Of a DNA stretch of 50,672 nt, positions 24,728-34,363 are shown piece by piece. Both the position numbers and the translations under genes were made by a program. Origin of the DNA: a virus; IMG/VR virus record IMGVR_UViG_3300022851_000017, positions 1 through 50,672 of that record. The stretch is one strand, 5' to 3'. The first letter of the stretch is position 1. Each line of letters starts with the position of its first letter. A model generated the notes under the pieces. The model ran no database searches, was not told where the DNA came from, and saw only the letters and a program-made list of their open reading frames with translations.

Positions 24728-27700
24728 GTGGCAAAAAGAAAAATTATAAATCGTAGTAATAGTGATTTAATTGGTAATAATTTCACTAATGTATCATCCG
24801 AAACTATTTTTAGTTTGGGTGATTTTAGTGTTGGTACTAATTTCAGTAAAAAAGTAACAAAAGATTTTTCGGAGTCACTTAGTTCATTCACCAAGACATT
24901 TACTCTTGATGAGTTAGAGTTAACTGACGACCAATCAGTAAAACTTAATAGCTTTACTACCAGTTTAAAACTTAATATTGACAGGGGTGATTTGGGGTCA
25001 TATGTTAGATTTGGTTCGACATATGATAGGTTGAATAGTGCAATTGGGGGGGTAATAAAAAAATACCCAGCTAGTTTATTTCTATATGAAACGACCAATG
25101 TTGGTGTTCAAAACACCATAATTGACTATGATTATAATTTTAAGACAGATATTGCAACATTCAAAGTCCCATCTATTTATATTGTAAATAAATTTGGATT
25201 AAGTATTGACGATGGTAATTTCTCTGTTGGAGATGATGAAACCGAACTTTCAAACTTAAATCTATCCTTTAGGGACTATGTAATTTGGAGAAAAGATGAT
25301 CCTAGCAACAATAAACATTCAATTATTGAGTTTACTGGTGATACTGCTAGTAAGGCATGGTTGGACGTTAAGGTAAAGGGTAACCCGTTCCCAACTGCTG
25401 CAACTAGCTCCGAATCTTTCTCATATCACATAAAACCATCTCCATTGAAATATAATGAAGTTAGGGAGGGTTTAGGTGATTTAGAGTCTTTTCTTATAAA
25501 AGAAAGACTAGAGGGACAAACTGGTTTCACAATAAGAATAAAGGAACCAGTTATTTATGAGAACGGTAAAATCAAGTATAATTATAGAAATCTAAAATGG
25601 TCTACAACTGATGGCTACAATTTAGATACAACTGGTGGTGAATTTGAAAGATTCGTTAAAGCAATGCTTGGAATTGGGAGTAATTTTGACAATGTAAAGA
25701 CTGATCTAATAAATAGAATGTTGGTGCCTAAGTCATTTCTAAAGTATGACCAAACTGACGAACAAAAAGCAGAAAAACTACTAAGAATATATGGTAGGGA
25801 GTTTGATAATGTGAGAGAATTTATTGATGCATTAGCTGATATTAATACTGTGACATATGATAAGATAAATAACGCTCCTGACCTTCTTATAAAGAATTTA
25901 GCTGCTACCCTTGGATGGGAGTATTTTGATATTGTAAGTGAAAAGGAGTTTATTGGGGACGTATTGAACCCACAAGAGAAAAATGATTCACTTGATCTTA
26001 GTATATCAGAAATAAATATTGAATTATGGAGGAGAATACTAATAAACACTATCTCCATATGGAAGGGTAAGGGAACTAGAAATGCGTTAAGGTCAGTACT
26101 AGGTATTATTGGTATCCCAGACCCCTTCATTAATATAAGTGAATATGTTTATGTTGCTGAAAATGTAATTGACCCAACGGAACAAACACTAACCCTTGAA
26201 GATTTACCTTCAGCATCGTTACCATATAGTACAGGGGGTTATCCAATCGCACCACAAGAGAGTAATAGTTTCTACTACCAGAGTTCGGGCGATAGTGATA
26301 ACGGTCAGACCTATATAAATCTCTATAGAAATGTAGGGTTTAATTTATCACAATATGTTGATAATAAAAAGTCATGGGTTTATGAAGAGGTTATAACGGA
26401 AAGAGCACATAGTACAACACCTAATTATTTTCAAAATGATAGTAGGTTAATTGTTAATACAAAAGAAATTGAAGCAACGTTAGATACCTCAAGAGGTTTA
26501 GAATGGGATGTGTTTAAATACAATAAGGATATTGATTTCCCAATTAGTTCAAGTGGTTTCACTAGACCAAATATATATATTAATATTGCTATTGATTATG
26601 GTCAGTCTTCTGACACATTCACAATACCAGAAGACCCATTAGGTGATATACAAGTAAGTTATAATGGTCTTACTTTAAATAAAGGAGTTGGTGAGAATGA
26701 TGGTGACTACTATATTAATGGTAATAACTCTAGGGAAGTAATATTAAATAACGACATTTTAGCGTATAATAATGGAGGTACTGATATTGATTACATAACA
26801 TTAACATACTTGAATGATCAAGATGATGGTGTGAATGGTGATTTTAGTGAGGTTTCATATGTTATACAAAAACCAGTTGTTTCTTCTGGGGGTACGTTAA
26901 TTACATTACCCGAAGAACCAAGAGGTGATATACAATTAGTTGTTGATAATGTCACTTTGACTAAGGGTACTGATCTTATTAATGGTGATTTCATTATTAA
27001 CCCAGTCAATAGAACCCAAATCTTAGTAAAATCACAGGGTTTGGCAGAATACTTACAAACAAACGATAATATTAGAATAAGTTATATTGTTGCAGGTGAT
27101 GACGATACTATTAGTACTAGATCAGAGGCACATAGAGTTGATAATTTATCAAGTAGTAAATTTTATTACAATGTTGGTATAAATAGAAATGTTTACGTCT
27201 TGGATTTCAAGGCAATCGATATAAATTCAATAAAGATTACAGTAAATGGACTTACATTGCAGAATGGGAGTGACTTTGTATTGGATGGATCGAATAAATC
27301 ATTAGTTATATTACCACCTAATATTAGTTTTGGTGATATTATTGGTGCTTACTATGTTATTGGTGATTCTAATTACTCACCACCATTGATTCCTGAGAAT
27401 AGTGGAATTCCTGATATTACTGGTTTAAGTTTTCTAGAATATTTAGAGTTAATAACTAGAAAACTTATAAATGTAAAAACAACAAAAACTGTTACTAATC
27501 ACGAAGGTGGTTTCTATCCGACAGTACTAAAGGTTTATGAGGATTATCTTAAAAGAAGCAAATTAGAAGAAGGAAGCTCACTTAAAAGTAATGGCTATGT
27601 ATTTAACGATTTGAATCTTTTTATTGAGAGATATAGCTCTCATTTCCAGAAATTTGTTGATCAATTATTACCGACTACTATCATACAAAGAAAGAGTGGA

Positions 27701-27868
27701 GTACTTATTAGAAATAGTGCATTTACACGTCAGAAACACAAATACTTGAGAGGTGTTAATTTTGATCCAGAATTGGGATATTTGGGTGATGACGGTCAGG
27801 AATTTGTTAGAAAGATAACGCCTTCAGAATTTGAATGGAAAAATGATACTATATGTAAAATAGAATAA
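24728..27868 (+). CDS. Large baseplate protein, gp7 / tail protein I-like with repeats
   Basis: A 1,046-residue protein starting at GTG. Residues ~350-470 match the P2 gpI-like tail domain shared with T4 gp7: LLIKNLAATLGWEYFDI, then LWRRILINTISIWKGKGTRN and ALRSVLGIIGIPDP. Length and position (after gp25-like and gp6-like) agree with T4 gp7 (1,032 residues). The C-terminal half carries three related beta modules near residues 632, 726 and 831, each with a 'D-I-x-[VL]-x-V/Y-x-[NG]-[GL]-T-L-x-x-G' pattern (for example GDIQVSYNGLTLNKG and INSIKITVNGLTLQNG). These look like carbohydrate-binding or fibre-type repeats and are not expected in T4 gp7. The C-terminus returns to tail-like sequence. Confidence 0.82.
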   Translation: MAKRKIINRSNSDLIGNNFTNVSSETIFSLGDFSVGTNFSKKVTKDFSESLSSFTKTFTLDELELTDDQSVKLNSFTTSLKLNIDRGDLGSYVRFGSTYDRLNSAIGGVIKKYPASLFLYETTNVGVQNTIIDYDYNFKTDIATFKVPSIYIVNKFGLSIDDGNFSVGDDETELSNLNLSFRDYVIWRKDDPSNNKHSIIEFTGDTASKAWLDVKVKGNPFPTAATSSESFSYHIKPSPLKYNEVREGLGDLESFLIKERLEGQTGFTIRIKEPVIYENGKIKYNYRNLKWSTTDGYNLDTTGGEFERFVKAMLGIGSNFDNVKTDLINRMLVPKSFLKYDQTDEQKAEKLLRIYGREFDNVREFIDALADINTVTYDKINNAPDLLIKNLAATLGWEYFDIVSEKEFIGDVLNPQEKNDSLDLSISEINIELWRRILINTISIWKGKGTRNALRSVLGIIGIPDPFINISEYVYVAENVIDPTEQTLTLEDLPSASLPYSTGGYPIAPQESNSFYYQSSGDSDNGQTYINLYRNVGFNLSQYVDNKKSWVYEEVITERAHSTTPNYFQNDSRLIVNTKEIEATLDTSRGLEWDVFKYNKDIDFPISSSGFTRPNIYINIAIDYGQSSDTFTIPEDPLGDIQVSYNGLTLNKGVGENDGDYYINGNNSREVILNNDILAYNNGGTDIDYITLTYLNDQDDGVNGDFSEVSYVIQKPVVSSGGTLITLPEEPRGDIQLVVDNVTLTKGTDLINGDFIINPVNRTQILVKSQGLAEYLQTNDNIRISYIVAGDDDTISTRSEAHRVDNLSSSKFYYNVGINRNVYVLDFKAIDINSIKITVNGLTLQNGSDFVLDGSNKSLVILPPNISFGDIIGAYYVIGDSNYSPPLIPENSGIPDITGLSFLEYLELITRKLINVKTTKTVTNHEGGFYPTVLKVYEDYLKRSKLEEGSSLKSNGYVFNDLNLFIERYSSHFQKFVDQLLPTTIIQRKSGVLIRNSAFTRQKHKYLRGVNFDPELGYLGDDGQEFVRKITPSEFEWKNDTICKIE

Positions 27869-27898
27869 CTATATTTAACGTATTAATGATATTATAGT

Positions 27899-28816
27899 AT
27901 GAAATTTTTAATTGCAACCCCCGATGTCGAAAGATTTCTTTGGCAGATGTTAGTCCAAATAAATTCATTTGAAAAAATGGGTTACCTAAATGATCTTATT
28001 TATGTTGTGGGTAAACAACCCAACGTAGATATTAGTGAAAATCTAAAGATAATAATAGAAAACACAAAAGCTGAAATTTATATATATGATGATACTAGAG
28101 GTAGGGTTAATTACACACCCACCTTAAGACCTCATATTCTAAAGAAATTTTTTATTGAAAATTCCGACATATCAAATGATTGGTTTTATACTGATCCTGA
28201 CGTACTATTTACACAAAAAATTGATTTTAGTAAATACTTGGGGGACGATAAATGGTATTTAAGTGATACTAGGTCATATATTGACTCAAGATATATAAAA
28301 AGTAAGTCTGAAGAATTATTCAGGGAAATGTGTAATATTGTTAATGTTGATCCTGTTGAAATTGAGAATATGGATGACTCGGCAGGCGGTGCACAGTATT
28401 TAATGAAGGGTATTGATTATGAGTTTTGGAATAAAGTAGAACGAGATTCTGAATTATTATATAATCATATGGTAACCACAAAACATATATACTCTCCTGA
28501 TCACCCAATACAAGCATGGACAGCAGATATGTGGGCAGTATTATGGAATGGTAAATATTTTAAAAATGAAATTAGTATTGCAGATGAATTTGATTTTTCT
28601 TGGGCTACAGATTCAATAACAAAATGGGAAGAGAAAAAAATATTTCATAATGCGGGTGCTACAGATCAGAGTGATTTTTTTGTAAAAAATAGTTATGATA
28701 CAATAAAAAAGGTTTTTAGTGATGATTTTTCATTTGTTAATGAAAATAATATCACATTTAATTATGTAAAGGAAATAATGGATACTAAATCCAAATATGG
28801 TGAATTGTTTAAGTGA
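27899..28816 (+). CDS. Glycosyltransferase, GT-A-like with DPD motif
   Basis: A 305-residue protein resembling GT-A glycosyltransferases of the hydroxyproline/serine galactosyltransferase type. Cues are the start FLIATPDVERFLWQMLVQIN, the nucleotide-sugar region TLRPHILKKFF, and the metal-binding DXD motif in YTDPDVLF. Acceptor-side residues include MDDSAGGAQYLMKG and the C-terminal FHNAGA (a His typical of metal-assisted GT-A enzymes). It is adjacent to the Thr/Pro-rich fibre gene, overlapping it by one base, so the fibre may be its acceptor; that is an inference. It follows the baseplate protein by 30 bases without a motif copy. Confidence 0.72.
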   Translation: MKFLIATPDVERFLWQMLVQINSFEKMGYLNDLIYVVGKQPNVDISENLKIIIENTKAEIYIYDDTRGRVNYTPTLRPHILKKFFIENSDISNDWFYTDPDVLFTQKIDFSKYLGDDKWYLSDTRSYIDSRYIKSKSEELFREMCNIVNVDPVEIENMDDSAGGAQYLMKGIDYEFWNKVERDSELLYNHMVTTKHIYSPDHPIQAWTADMWAVLWNGKYFKNEISIADEFDFSWATDSITKWEEKKIFHNAGATDQSDFFVKNSYDTIKKVFSDDFSFVNENNITFNYVKEIMDTKSKYGELFK

Positions 28817-29844
28817 TGAGTAAAGTTAATACAGGAGAATCTAGAAAATATTTAATAATAAAAACAGCAACAGTTGATAATGGTACTACTGGTATCACAA
28901 CAACACAGGAATATAGTCTACTTAATGCATTTACAGGGACAACCACTACGTTTTCTAGTATAACGCAACAAGAACTAAGTGAATTGGTTGATGGTGATTA
29001 TAACCATAGAGTGGAAGAATTTTTAGGACTTCTTGATATTGATGACGAGACAAAAGTAGCATCATTAATATCTCAATCTACAGAAGAAAACATCACTTCA
29101 TGTCCAATACCAATAACCACCACAACTACTACCACAACACCACCAACTACTACCACAACACCACCAACAACTACTACCACAACAACCATACCGCCAACAA
29201 CTACTACAACTACTACGACCACAACAACAACAATTGCACCAGTAAACCCAGTTATTTTCCCTTCTGTTACAGATGCAGGGAATTTATTGGGAGCTAATAG
29301 GATTTTAATTGATGATACTAACTCCAGCTCATTAATTCCAAGCGGAAACTTATTTGCAGTTAGTTTTACTACTGATAGTATTAATACACAACAAGGTAAT
29401 TCAGCATCACCATTAATTGCAAGTGTACCATTTTCTATTAGTGTTGAGAGTAATGGAAATTTAGTTGATTTTAATATTCAAGCATCTAATAATGTTAATA
29501 ATATATCGAATAACCCAACATTTGTGGATACGATATTATTACAAAACTTAAGTCTATCTTCTGGTTTTAATGGTGACGCATATATTATTTTTGGTGTAAA
29601 TGCAGGTTCGTCATTAGGTCAGCAATTCGGAATAACAATAACTTCACAGAATGGTGACTTAGCTATCCTCTCAGATGGGAGTGATACTGCATATCAATTA
29701 AACAGTAGTGCAGGTACCACGTATGGTTACACCACTATAAGCGCAACATCGGTAACAGTCTTAAAAGCAGCACAAGATACATTAATCCCTAGTGAGGGTG
29801 AGGGTGAAGGTGGTAATCCTGCACTTATTGGGGATGTAGTCTAG
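28816..29844 (+). CDS. Thr/Pro-tract surface or fibre protein
   Basis: A 342-residue protein with three parts. The N-terminal ~95 residues are compact (ESRKYLIIKTATV, later VEEFLGLLDIDDETKVASL). A 39-residue mucin-like tract at residues ~101-139 consists only of Thr, Pro and one Ile. The C-terminal ~200 residues are a beta-rich Ser/Asn domain (FSISVESNGNLVDFNIQAS), likely the exposed tip, ending in a Gly/Glu-rich stretch. There is no signal peptide. I chose the ATG overlapping the upstream stop (TGATG) over the adjacent GTG. The layout fits a decorated tail fibre or head decoration. The Thr tract is a candidate O-glycosylation site, with two glycosyltransferases nearby. Confidence 0.72.
   Translation: MSKVNTGESRKYLIIKTATVDNGTTGITTTQEYSLLNAFTGTTTTFSSITQQELSELVDGDYNHRVEEFLGLLDIDDETKVASLISQSTEENITSCPIPITTTTTTTTPPTTTTTPPTTTTTTTIPPTTTTTTTTTTTTIAPVNPVIFPSVTDAGNLLGANRILIDDTNSSSLIPSGNLFAVSFTTDSINTQQGNSASPLIASVPFSISVESNGNLVDFNIQASNNVNNISNNPTFVDTILLQNLSLSSGFNGDAYIIFGVNAGSSLGQQFGITITSQNGDLAILSDGSDTAYQLNSSAGTTYGYTTISATSVTVLKAAQDTLIPSEGEGEGGNPALIGDVV
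29116..29232 (+). repeat. ACN triplet tract encoding Thr/Pro
   Basis: 39 codons, almost all ACN or CCN, arranged T8-PP-T5-PP-T7-I-PP-T12. The coding strand has almost no G, so the tract is prone to slipped-strand change and its length may vary between isolates. A Tyr/Asn/His frame in the same place is a by-product. Confidence 0.92.
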
Positions 29845-29874
29845 TGGAATAGAAATAATATAATAATCTATAGT

Positions 29875-29883
29875 GTATTTATA
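29875..29883 (+). promoter_or_regulatory. GTATTTATA motif, putative phage promoter
   Basis: GTATTTATATAAAATAAAA in the 53-base gap before the tail-fibre-like gene; the core ends 14 bases before the ATG (29898). Confidence 0.6.
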
Positions 29884-29897
29884 TAAAATAAAAGATT

Positions 29898-31196
29898 ATG
29901 TCATTTATAAACGATGAATCAGTAGTAAGGGTTAAGCTTACTAACAAAGGTAGAGACCTATTATCAAGAGGAGAACTAACGTTTAAGAAATTTGCTGTTG
30001 GGGATAGTGAAATTGATTACGAATTCATAAAGAATAGCGGTCTCCCTATTTCAGAGACATCAATTTTAAGACCAAAGGATAATAATCCGTCTATTGTGTC
30101 TTTTATTTATAAGACAGAAAACACCATAACAATTAATGACCTACCAAGTGTTTCTACAATACCTGCAACAATTTCTAATAGTACAACAGAAAGAGGATTT
30201 TTTAATTTAAATGAAGACGAAAATTTCTCAATAAAGAACGATGTACAGTATATAAAGCAATTTGATTGTAAGTTTATTTTAGCGGATTGTGATGGTACTG
30301 AAACCATTAATCTTTATAAGTCTTCTAGTTATTTAGTAAATAGTGTTGAACCTGTTATTGGTGACTATATTTTAGTTAAATGGGCATCACCAATTAGTAG
30401 TGGCTCAACAGTGGGTGATTTTAGTATTGATAAAAATGATCCATATTTATGGTATAAAATAGAAGACTCAACTGGATCACTAACTGCAAATAATTTAATT
30501 GTGACATTAGATAGAAATCTACCTAATTATAGTGGTGCAACTAGTGGTTCAAGTGCAACTGAGGCTCAGGTGATGGTTTTCCCTAATTCAAATAACAGGG
30601 AGACTGAGGGTGATAGCGTGAATAATTACTATGGCAAGCCTTACATTACTGACTTTATTGATCAAGCAACATTAGGGTTTTTTGAAAATTCAATTCCTGT
30701 TGTCGATGTACCAGTTTGGAACATGCATATTATTCATACTAAAGAAATATTAGGTATTGATCTTAATGACATTAAATATAATAATCTAAAAAGTAGAAAT
30801 TACGCTGGGTTTGTGTCATATATTCAAAACCAAAATAAAATATATGATAATTTAGGTATTGTCCACTACACCAATCTCTCTCCAAATAATCATTATGGTG
30901 AGAGTCTATTAGAATCAACACCAGTTTTAGAATTACCCACAATTATGTGGCATAAGAATACCTCGATTGGCTTAACGTTATCTTGTGATATAACACCTAA
31001 ATATCTTAGTGGTATTAATATTCTTTATTATGATTTAATTGAGGATAATGGTAATGTAGTAGGAAAAATGTTTAACGATTTAAAATTATTTGTAATTGAG
31101 GATCAGGAATTATTAAAAGCAATGTCCTATAAATCAAATCGTAACTGGACTCTACCTAGAATAAGTGGTGGGTTGAATATTGTAAAATGTGATTAA
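29898..31196 (+). CDS. Tail fibre/collar-like protein (DUF3751-type N-terminus)
   Basis: A 432-residue protein. Its N-terminus, VVRVKLTNKGRDLLSRGELTFKKFAVGDSEIDYEF, split as two segments, resembles the start of phage tail-collar fibre proteins (L-T-x-x-G-R-x-[LI] ... F-A-[IV]-G-D). In those proteins it attaches the fibre to the baseplate. The rest is a long beta-rich region (LFVIEDQELLKAMSYKSNRN) without enzyme motifs. The C-terminal half contains YNNLKSRNYAGFVSYIQNQN and LPTIMWHKNTSIGLTLSCDI. A motif copy and an AT-rich gap separate it from the Thr-rich gene. Probably a baseplate-distal fibre or short-fibre equivalent. Confidence 0.65.
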   Translation: MSFINDESVVRVKLTNKGRDLLSRGELTFKKFAVGDSEIDYEFIKNSGLPISETSILRPKDNNPSIVSFIYKTENTITINDLPSVSTIPATISNSTTERGFFNLNEDENFSIKNDVQYIKQFDCKFILADCDGTETINLYKSSSYLVNSVEPVIGDYILVKWASPISSGSTVGDFSIDKNDPYLWYKIEDSTGSLTANNLIVTLDRNLPNYSGATSGSSATEAQVMVFPNSNNRETEGDSVNNYYGKPYITDFIDQATLGFFENSIPVVDVPVWNMHIIHTKEILGIDLNDIKYNNLKSRNYAGFVSYIQNQNKIYDNLGIVHYTNLSPNNHYGESLLESTPVLELPTIMWHKNTSIGLTLSCDITPKYLSGINILYYDLIEDNGNVVGKMFNDLKLFVIEDQELLKAMSYKSNRNWTLPRISGGLNIVKCD

Positions 31197-31198
31197 AA

Positions 31199-31921
31199 AT
31201 GGCGAATAAAATATATTATACATACCAATTAGAAAGCGATCCATATGAAGATAATATTTCTTTAGGATATATGGATGCAATACATTGTGATTATGTGGGA
31301 GTAATTAATACTGAATCATTATCAGGAGTAAGCATTAGTTTATTTTTTGATAATATTGAATTTCCATTTTTAAATGACACAATTAGCGGTGCAACTAATC
31401 AAGGTTGGTCAGCAAACAGATTAAATGCATTAATACAAATTGTTGAAGACGGAAATGAGTTATTATCTAATGCGTGGAAAACAATGGATATTACTAGCCA
31501 AATTCCCAATCATACTGTGGGTAATCCAATAAGTCCCACTAATCTAACTGGTGTCTTGTTTAATATTAAAATAGAGGACTATGATGCATCAGAAATATAT
31601 AATTTGGACTATCTATCGTATCCATCAGATAATGTCTTAGACTCCAATAAAATGGCACTAGGAGAAGAGGTTTTTTTCTTTGGGAACGTAAAGACAGATA
31701 TTCAAGCAACAATCTATACAAGCGATATTCCAATAGTATTGCCATTGAGTGAATTTAATCAGACAACTAATCCAACATGGGATGGTAATAGTGAAGTTGC
31801 AATTAGTGAAATTGGAATTTATGATGATAATAACAATCTTGTGGCTATCGCAAAGCTCTCAAATCCAATAACAAAAGACAATAATACAGCAAGAACAATA
31901 TTGGTTCAGTTAGATTTCTAG
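31199..31921 (+). CDS. Putative tail fibre or tail structural protein
   Basis: A 240-residue beta-rich protein with no recognised catalytic residues. A segment close to the C-terminus, EVAISEIGIYDDNNNLVAIA followed by KLSNPITK, is a pattern seen in tail-collar/fibre proteins (I-[ST]-E-I-G-[LI]-[YF]-D), so it is probably a partner of the preceding gene, 2 bases away. N-terminal part: YYTYQLESDPYEDNISLGYM. It ends the fibre unit; a poly-T gap with a motif copy follows. Confidence 0.66.
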   Translation: MANKIYYTYQLESDPYEDNISLGYMDAIHCDYVGVINTESLSGVSISLFFDNIEFPFLNDTISGATNQGWSANRLNALIQIVEDGNELLSNAWKTMDITSQIPNHTVGNPISPTNLTGVLFNIKIEDYDASEIYNLDYLSYPSDNVLDSNKMALGEEVFFFGNVKTDIQATIYTSDIPIVLPLSEFNQTTNPTWDGNSEVAISEIGIYDDNNNLVAIAKLSNPITKDNNTARTILVQLDF

Positions 31922-31958
31922 TTCAATTATAAAAATTTATTTTTTTTTCCAAAAAAGT

Positions 31959-31968
31959 AGTATTTATT
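31959..31968 (+). promoter_or_regulatory. AGTATTTATT motif, putative phage promoter
   Basis: Motif copy 37 bases after the fibre-gene stop and 14 bases before the ribbon-helix-helix gene (31983). Confidence 0.58.
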
Positions 31969-31982
31969 ATAAAATACCCATT

Positions 31983-32174
31983 ATGGAAACAATGAATCAA
32001 ACAAAGCCGAAGTCAGTAATAATTAATGGTGACTTACATCAGCAATTAAAAAATCACTGTAAAGAGAGGTCTCTAAAAATAGGAAGTATAATTCAAGAAC
32101 TTATTAGGTTATATTTATATAAGCCTAAGCAACTAAGAGATATGATAGAAGAAATGCATAGAAACAATGACTAA
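31983..32174 (+). CDS. Ribbon-helix-helix-like DNA-binding protein
   Basis: A 63-residue protein that fits an Arc/MetJ-like ribbon-helix-helix fold: a short N-terminal strand (KSVIINGDLH), then helix A (QQLKNHCKERSL) and helix B (IGSIIQELIRLYL). Such dimers bind DNA with the strand and often repress their own operon. No specific operator is identified; the gap upstream is AT-rich. It overlaps the RuvC-like gene by 8 bases. It could regulate the replication block that follows or act as a nucleoid-type protein. Confidence 0.65.
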   Translation: METMNQTKPKSVIINGDLHQQLKNHCKERSLKIGSIIQELIRLYLYKPKQLRDMIEEMHRNND

Positions 32175-32802
32175 TAATTACTACATATCATTCGACATAT
32201 CTACAACTAACGTAGGAATATCCCTATGGGATGAATCAGGAGTATTGGTTGAGCTTAAACACCTTGCATTAATAGTAAATAAAAGCGTACCACAAGAGGA
32301 AAGAGATATAGAAAAGGCAGTATTATTTACTGAGTACATATCTACACTAAAGAAACAAATAGAAGAATTATATGATGCTAATATTATTGAAGTTTTTGTT
32401 GAAGCACCACTAAGTAATACACCGAAGAATATAAATACTACAGCACTATTATTAGGGTTTAATGGTATGTGTAAGCTAAAATTATATGAGGTGTTTGGCG
32501 TTAAACCTAAATTAATTTCAATATATGACTCAAGAAGGTTATTTTGTCCAGAATTAATTGTTTTTGATAAGAGAACAAAAAAACATGTCCTTAGATTCCC
32601 AGAAGGATATAAAAGCAAAGAGAAAAAAGAATATATAAGACAAAAAGTTGCTACGTTAGAACCTAATATCGAATGGTTCTATACCAGAAATAACACAATA
32701 AAAGATTCCTCATATGATATGAGTGATAGCTACTGTGTTGGTATTTCTGGGCTAATAACAATGGGTATTATTGATCAAGAGAAAGTTTTTTTTAATCCAT
32801 AA
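32167..32802 (+). CDS. RuvC-like Holliday junction resolvase
   Basis: A 211-residue RNase H-fold resolvase. Acidic residues fit the RuvC set: Asp10 in YISFDISTTNVG, Glu79 in VFVEAPLSN, and Asp/Ser-Asp in YDMSDSYCVGISGL (about 180-185). RuvC-type enzymes cut four-way junctions during recombination and DNA packaging; T4 uses the unrelated gp49 for this. The region between is family-like (ALLLGFNGMCKLKLYEVF). It overlaps the RHH gene, and a 71-base gap without a motif copy follows. Confidence 0.8.
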   Translation: MTNNYYISFDISTTNVGISLWDESGVLVELKHLALIVNKSVPQEERDIEKAVLFTEYISTLKKQIEELYDANIIEVFVEAPLSNTPKNINTTALLLGFNGMCKLKLYEVFGVKPKLISIYDSRRLFCPELIVFDKRTKKHVLRFPEGYKSKEKKEYIRQKVATLEPNIEWFYTRNNTIKDSSYDMSDSYCVGISGLITMGIIDQEKVFFNP

Positions 32803-32873
32803 GTTTGCATTAACCAATAATATCAATAGATTTGTAGAACATTAAATAATTATTTAGAACAAGTTAAAAATTT

Positions 32874-34346
32874 ATGATAGGAAATGAAAGAATTGAAAGT
32901 GCAATCGAGATCATTAATTGTGCAATCGAAAATAATATTTCTGTGGGTGATGCTTCCGTTAAATGCGGTAAGGGCTATACCTACTTCAAGAATACTAAGC
33001 GTGAAATAAAAAACCAAGTAGAAACTCTTCCTGAGAATTTATATTTGGAGTTTAGTGATAAATTAAAATTTTATAATGATTTGAGGACTACAGCAACATA
33101 CGTTGGTAGCAACCCCAAATTAATTAATAATACTCTAAGTTTAGAAAGGGATGATTTCTCAAAAGACAAAATCCCACTAAACTCCACCTCAATTAAAGAG
33201 GATGAAAAGGGGATAAATATTTCTATTGTTGAAGGTAATGCACAGAGAATTAAATCTCTGGGTGATTTACTAACTCAAATGAATGTTGATACTAAGCAAT
33301 GGGATATAAAGGGGCACATCGTAAATACTTGGGAAACTGCTGCTGTAATTGATGGTGAGTGGTCACCACATACGAACTACCAAGTAAAAGCAAGATTAGA
33401 GAAGTATAAGCAGGTGAAGGATGCCGAAACGTTTGCAGATGCATTTAAGAGACTAATAGAGGGGTATACACCACCAAAGGTGAGTGCAGATATTGTTCAA
33501 GGTATCAATAACGATCCAATGTCAGATAACTTACTTGAAATATCACTATTTGATTTACATATCGGTAAATTAGGGTGGTCTGGTGAAGTTGGTGAGAATT
33601 ATGATAGTGGAATTGCTAGAAAAAGGTTTATCGGTACGATTGAGACCTTACTTAGGCAAGCAACTGGATTTGGCTATAAAGAAATCCTATTCCCAATAGG
33701 TAATGATTTTTTCAACTCTGATAATCAATTCAATACAACAACTAAGGGTACGCCACAAGACGAAGATGGTAGATGGCAAAAAACATTCAACCTTGGTCAC
33801 ACACTAATTACTGATGCTGTAACTATTTTAAAAGCAACGGGTGTTCCCGTTAAGGTTATTGTAATACCGGGTAATCATGATCAGGAAAGATCATTTTATT
33901 TAGGTGAGGTAGTAAGTGCGTTTTTTAAGGATGATAATCAAGTCGATGTTAATAACTCCGCAATGACTAGAAAGTATATTAAGTGGGGTGAGGTACTTTT
34001 AGGATTTACACATGGTAATGAAGAAAAAGAAAACGCACTACCTATGCTTATGGCTAAAGAAGCTAAACAAGAATGGTGTGATTCTAGATATCATGAATGG
34101 CACTTAGGTCATTTTCATAAAAAGAAAACAAGTAAGTATACCATATTGGATAAGTCAATCGTGATGAATGAAGAGTTTGGGGTGATTGTTAGATATCTAT
34201 CTTCATTGTCTGGTACTGAAGAATGGCACTATAAGAAGGGTTATGTTGGATCACATAAGGCAGGTGAAGCATTTGTATGGAATAAAAGATTCGGTATGTT
34301 AGGACATCTAAATGCCAACTGGATTATTAGTGGTGATGAGCTATAA
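32874..34346 (+). CDS. Metallophosphoesterase with N-terminal HTH-like region
   Basis: A 490-residue calcineurin-like phosphoesterase. All metal-ligand blocks are seen: DLH (Asp227, His229), a G-N-D in FPIGNDFF, GNHD (333-336), GFTHGNEE and GHFH (412-415). This Mre11/SbcD-like core suggests a DNA exonuclease or a phosphatase acting on nucleotides. The ~200 residues before it include IINCAIENNISVGDASVKCG, which looks like a helix-turn-helix and may bind DNA, plus a linker. It is distinct from the Mre11 domain at 37.2 kb. The preceding gap contains no Shine-Dalgarno sequence or motif, and a strong terminator follows. Confidence 0.83.
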   Translation: MIGNERIESAIEIINCAIENNISVGDASVKCGKGYTYFKNTKREIKNQVETLPENLYLEFSDKLKFYNDLRTTATYVGSNPKLINNTLSLERDDFSKDKIPLNSTSIKEDEKGINISIVEGNAQRIKSLGDLLTQMNVDTKQWDIKGHIVNTWETAAVIDGEWSPHTNYQVKARLEKYKQVKDAETFADAFKRLIEGYTPPKVSADIVQGINNDPMSDNLLEISLFDLHIGKLGWSGEVGENYDSGIARKRFIGTIETLLRQATGFGYKEILFPIGNDFFNSDNQFNTTTKGTPQDEDGRWQKTFNLGHTLITDAVTILKATGVPVKVIVIPGNHDQERSFYLGEVVSAFFKDDNQVDVNNSAMTRKYIKWGEVLLGFTHGNEEKENALPMLMAKEAKQEWCDSRYHEWHLGHFHKKKTSKYTILDKSIVMNEEFGVIVRYLSSLSGTEEWHYKKGYVGSHKAGEAFVWNKRFGMLGHLNANWIISGDEL

Positions 34347-34363
34347 ATAGTGAATTTATTACA

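Noticed and set aside
29100-29297. Tyr/His/Asn-rich frame inside the fibre gene
   Set aside because: It is a by-product of the ACN triplet tract that encodes the Thr/Pro segment.
21372-31921. Diversity-generating retroelement in the tail-fibre region
   Set aside because: No reverse transcriptase, template repeat or adenine-biased variable repeat pair is visible.
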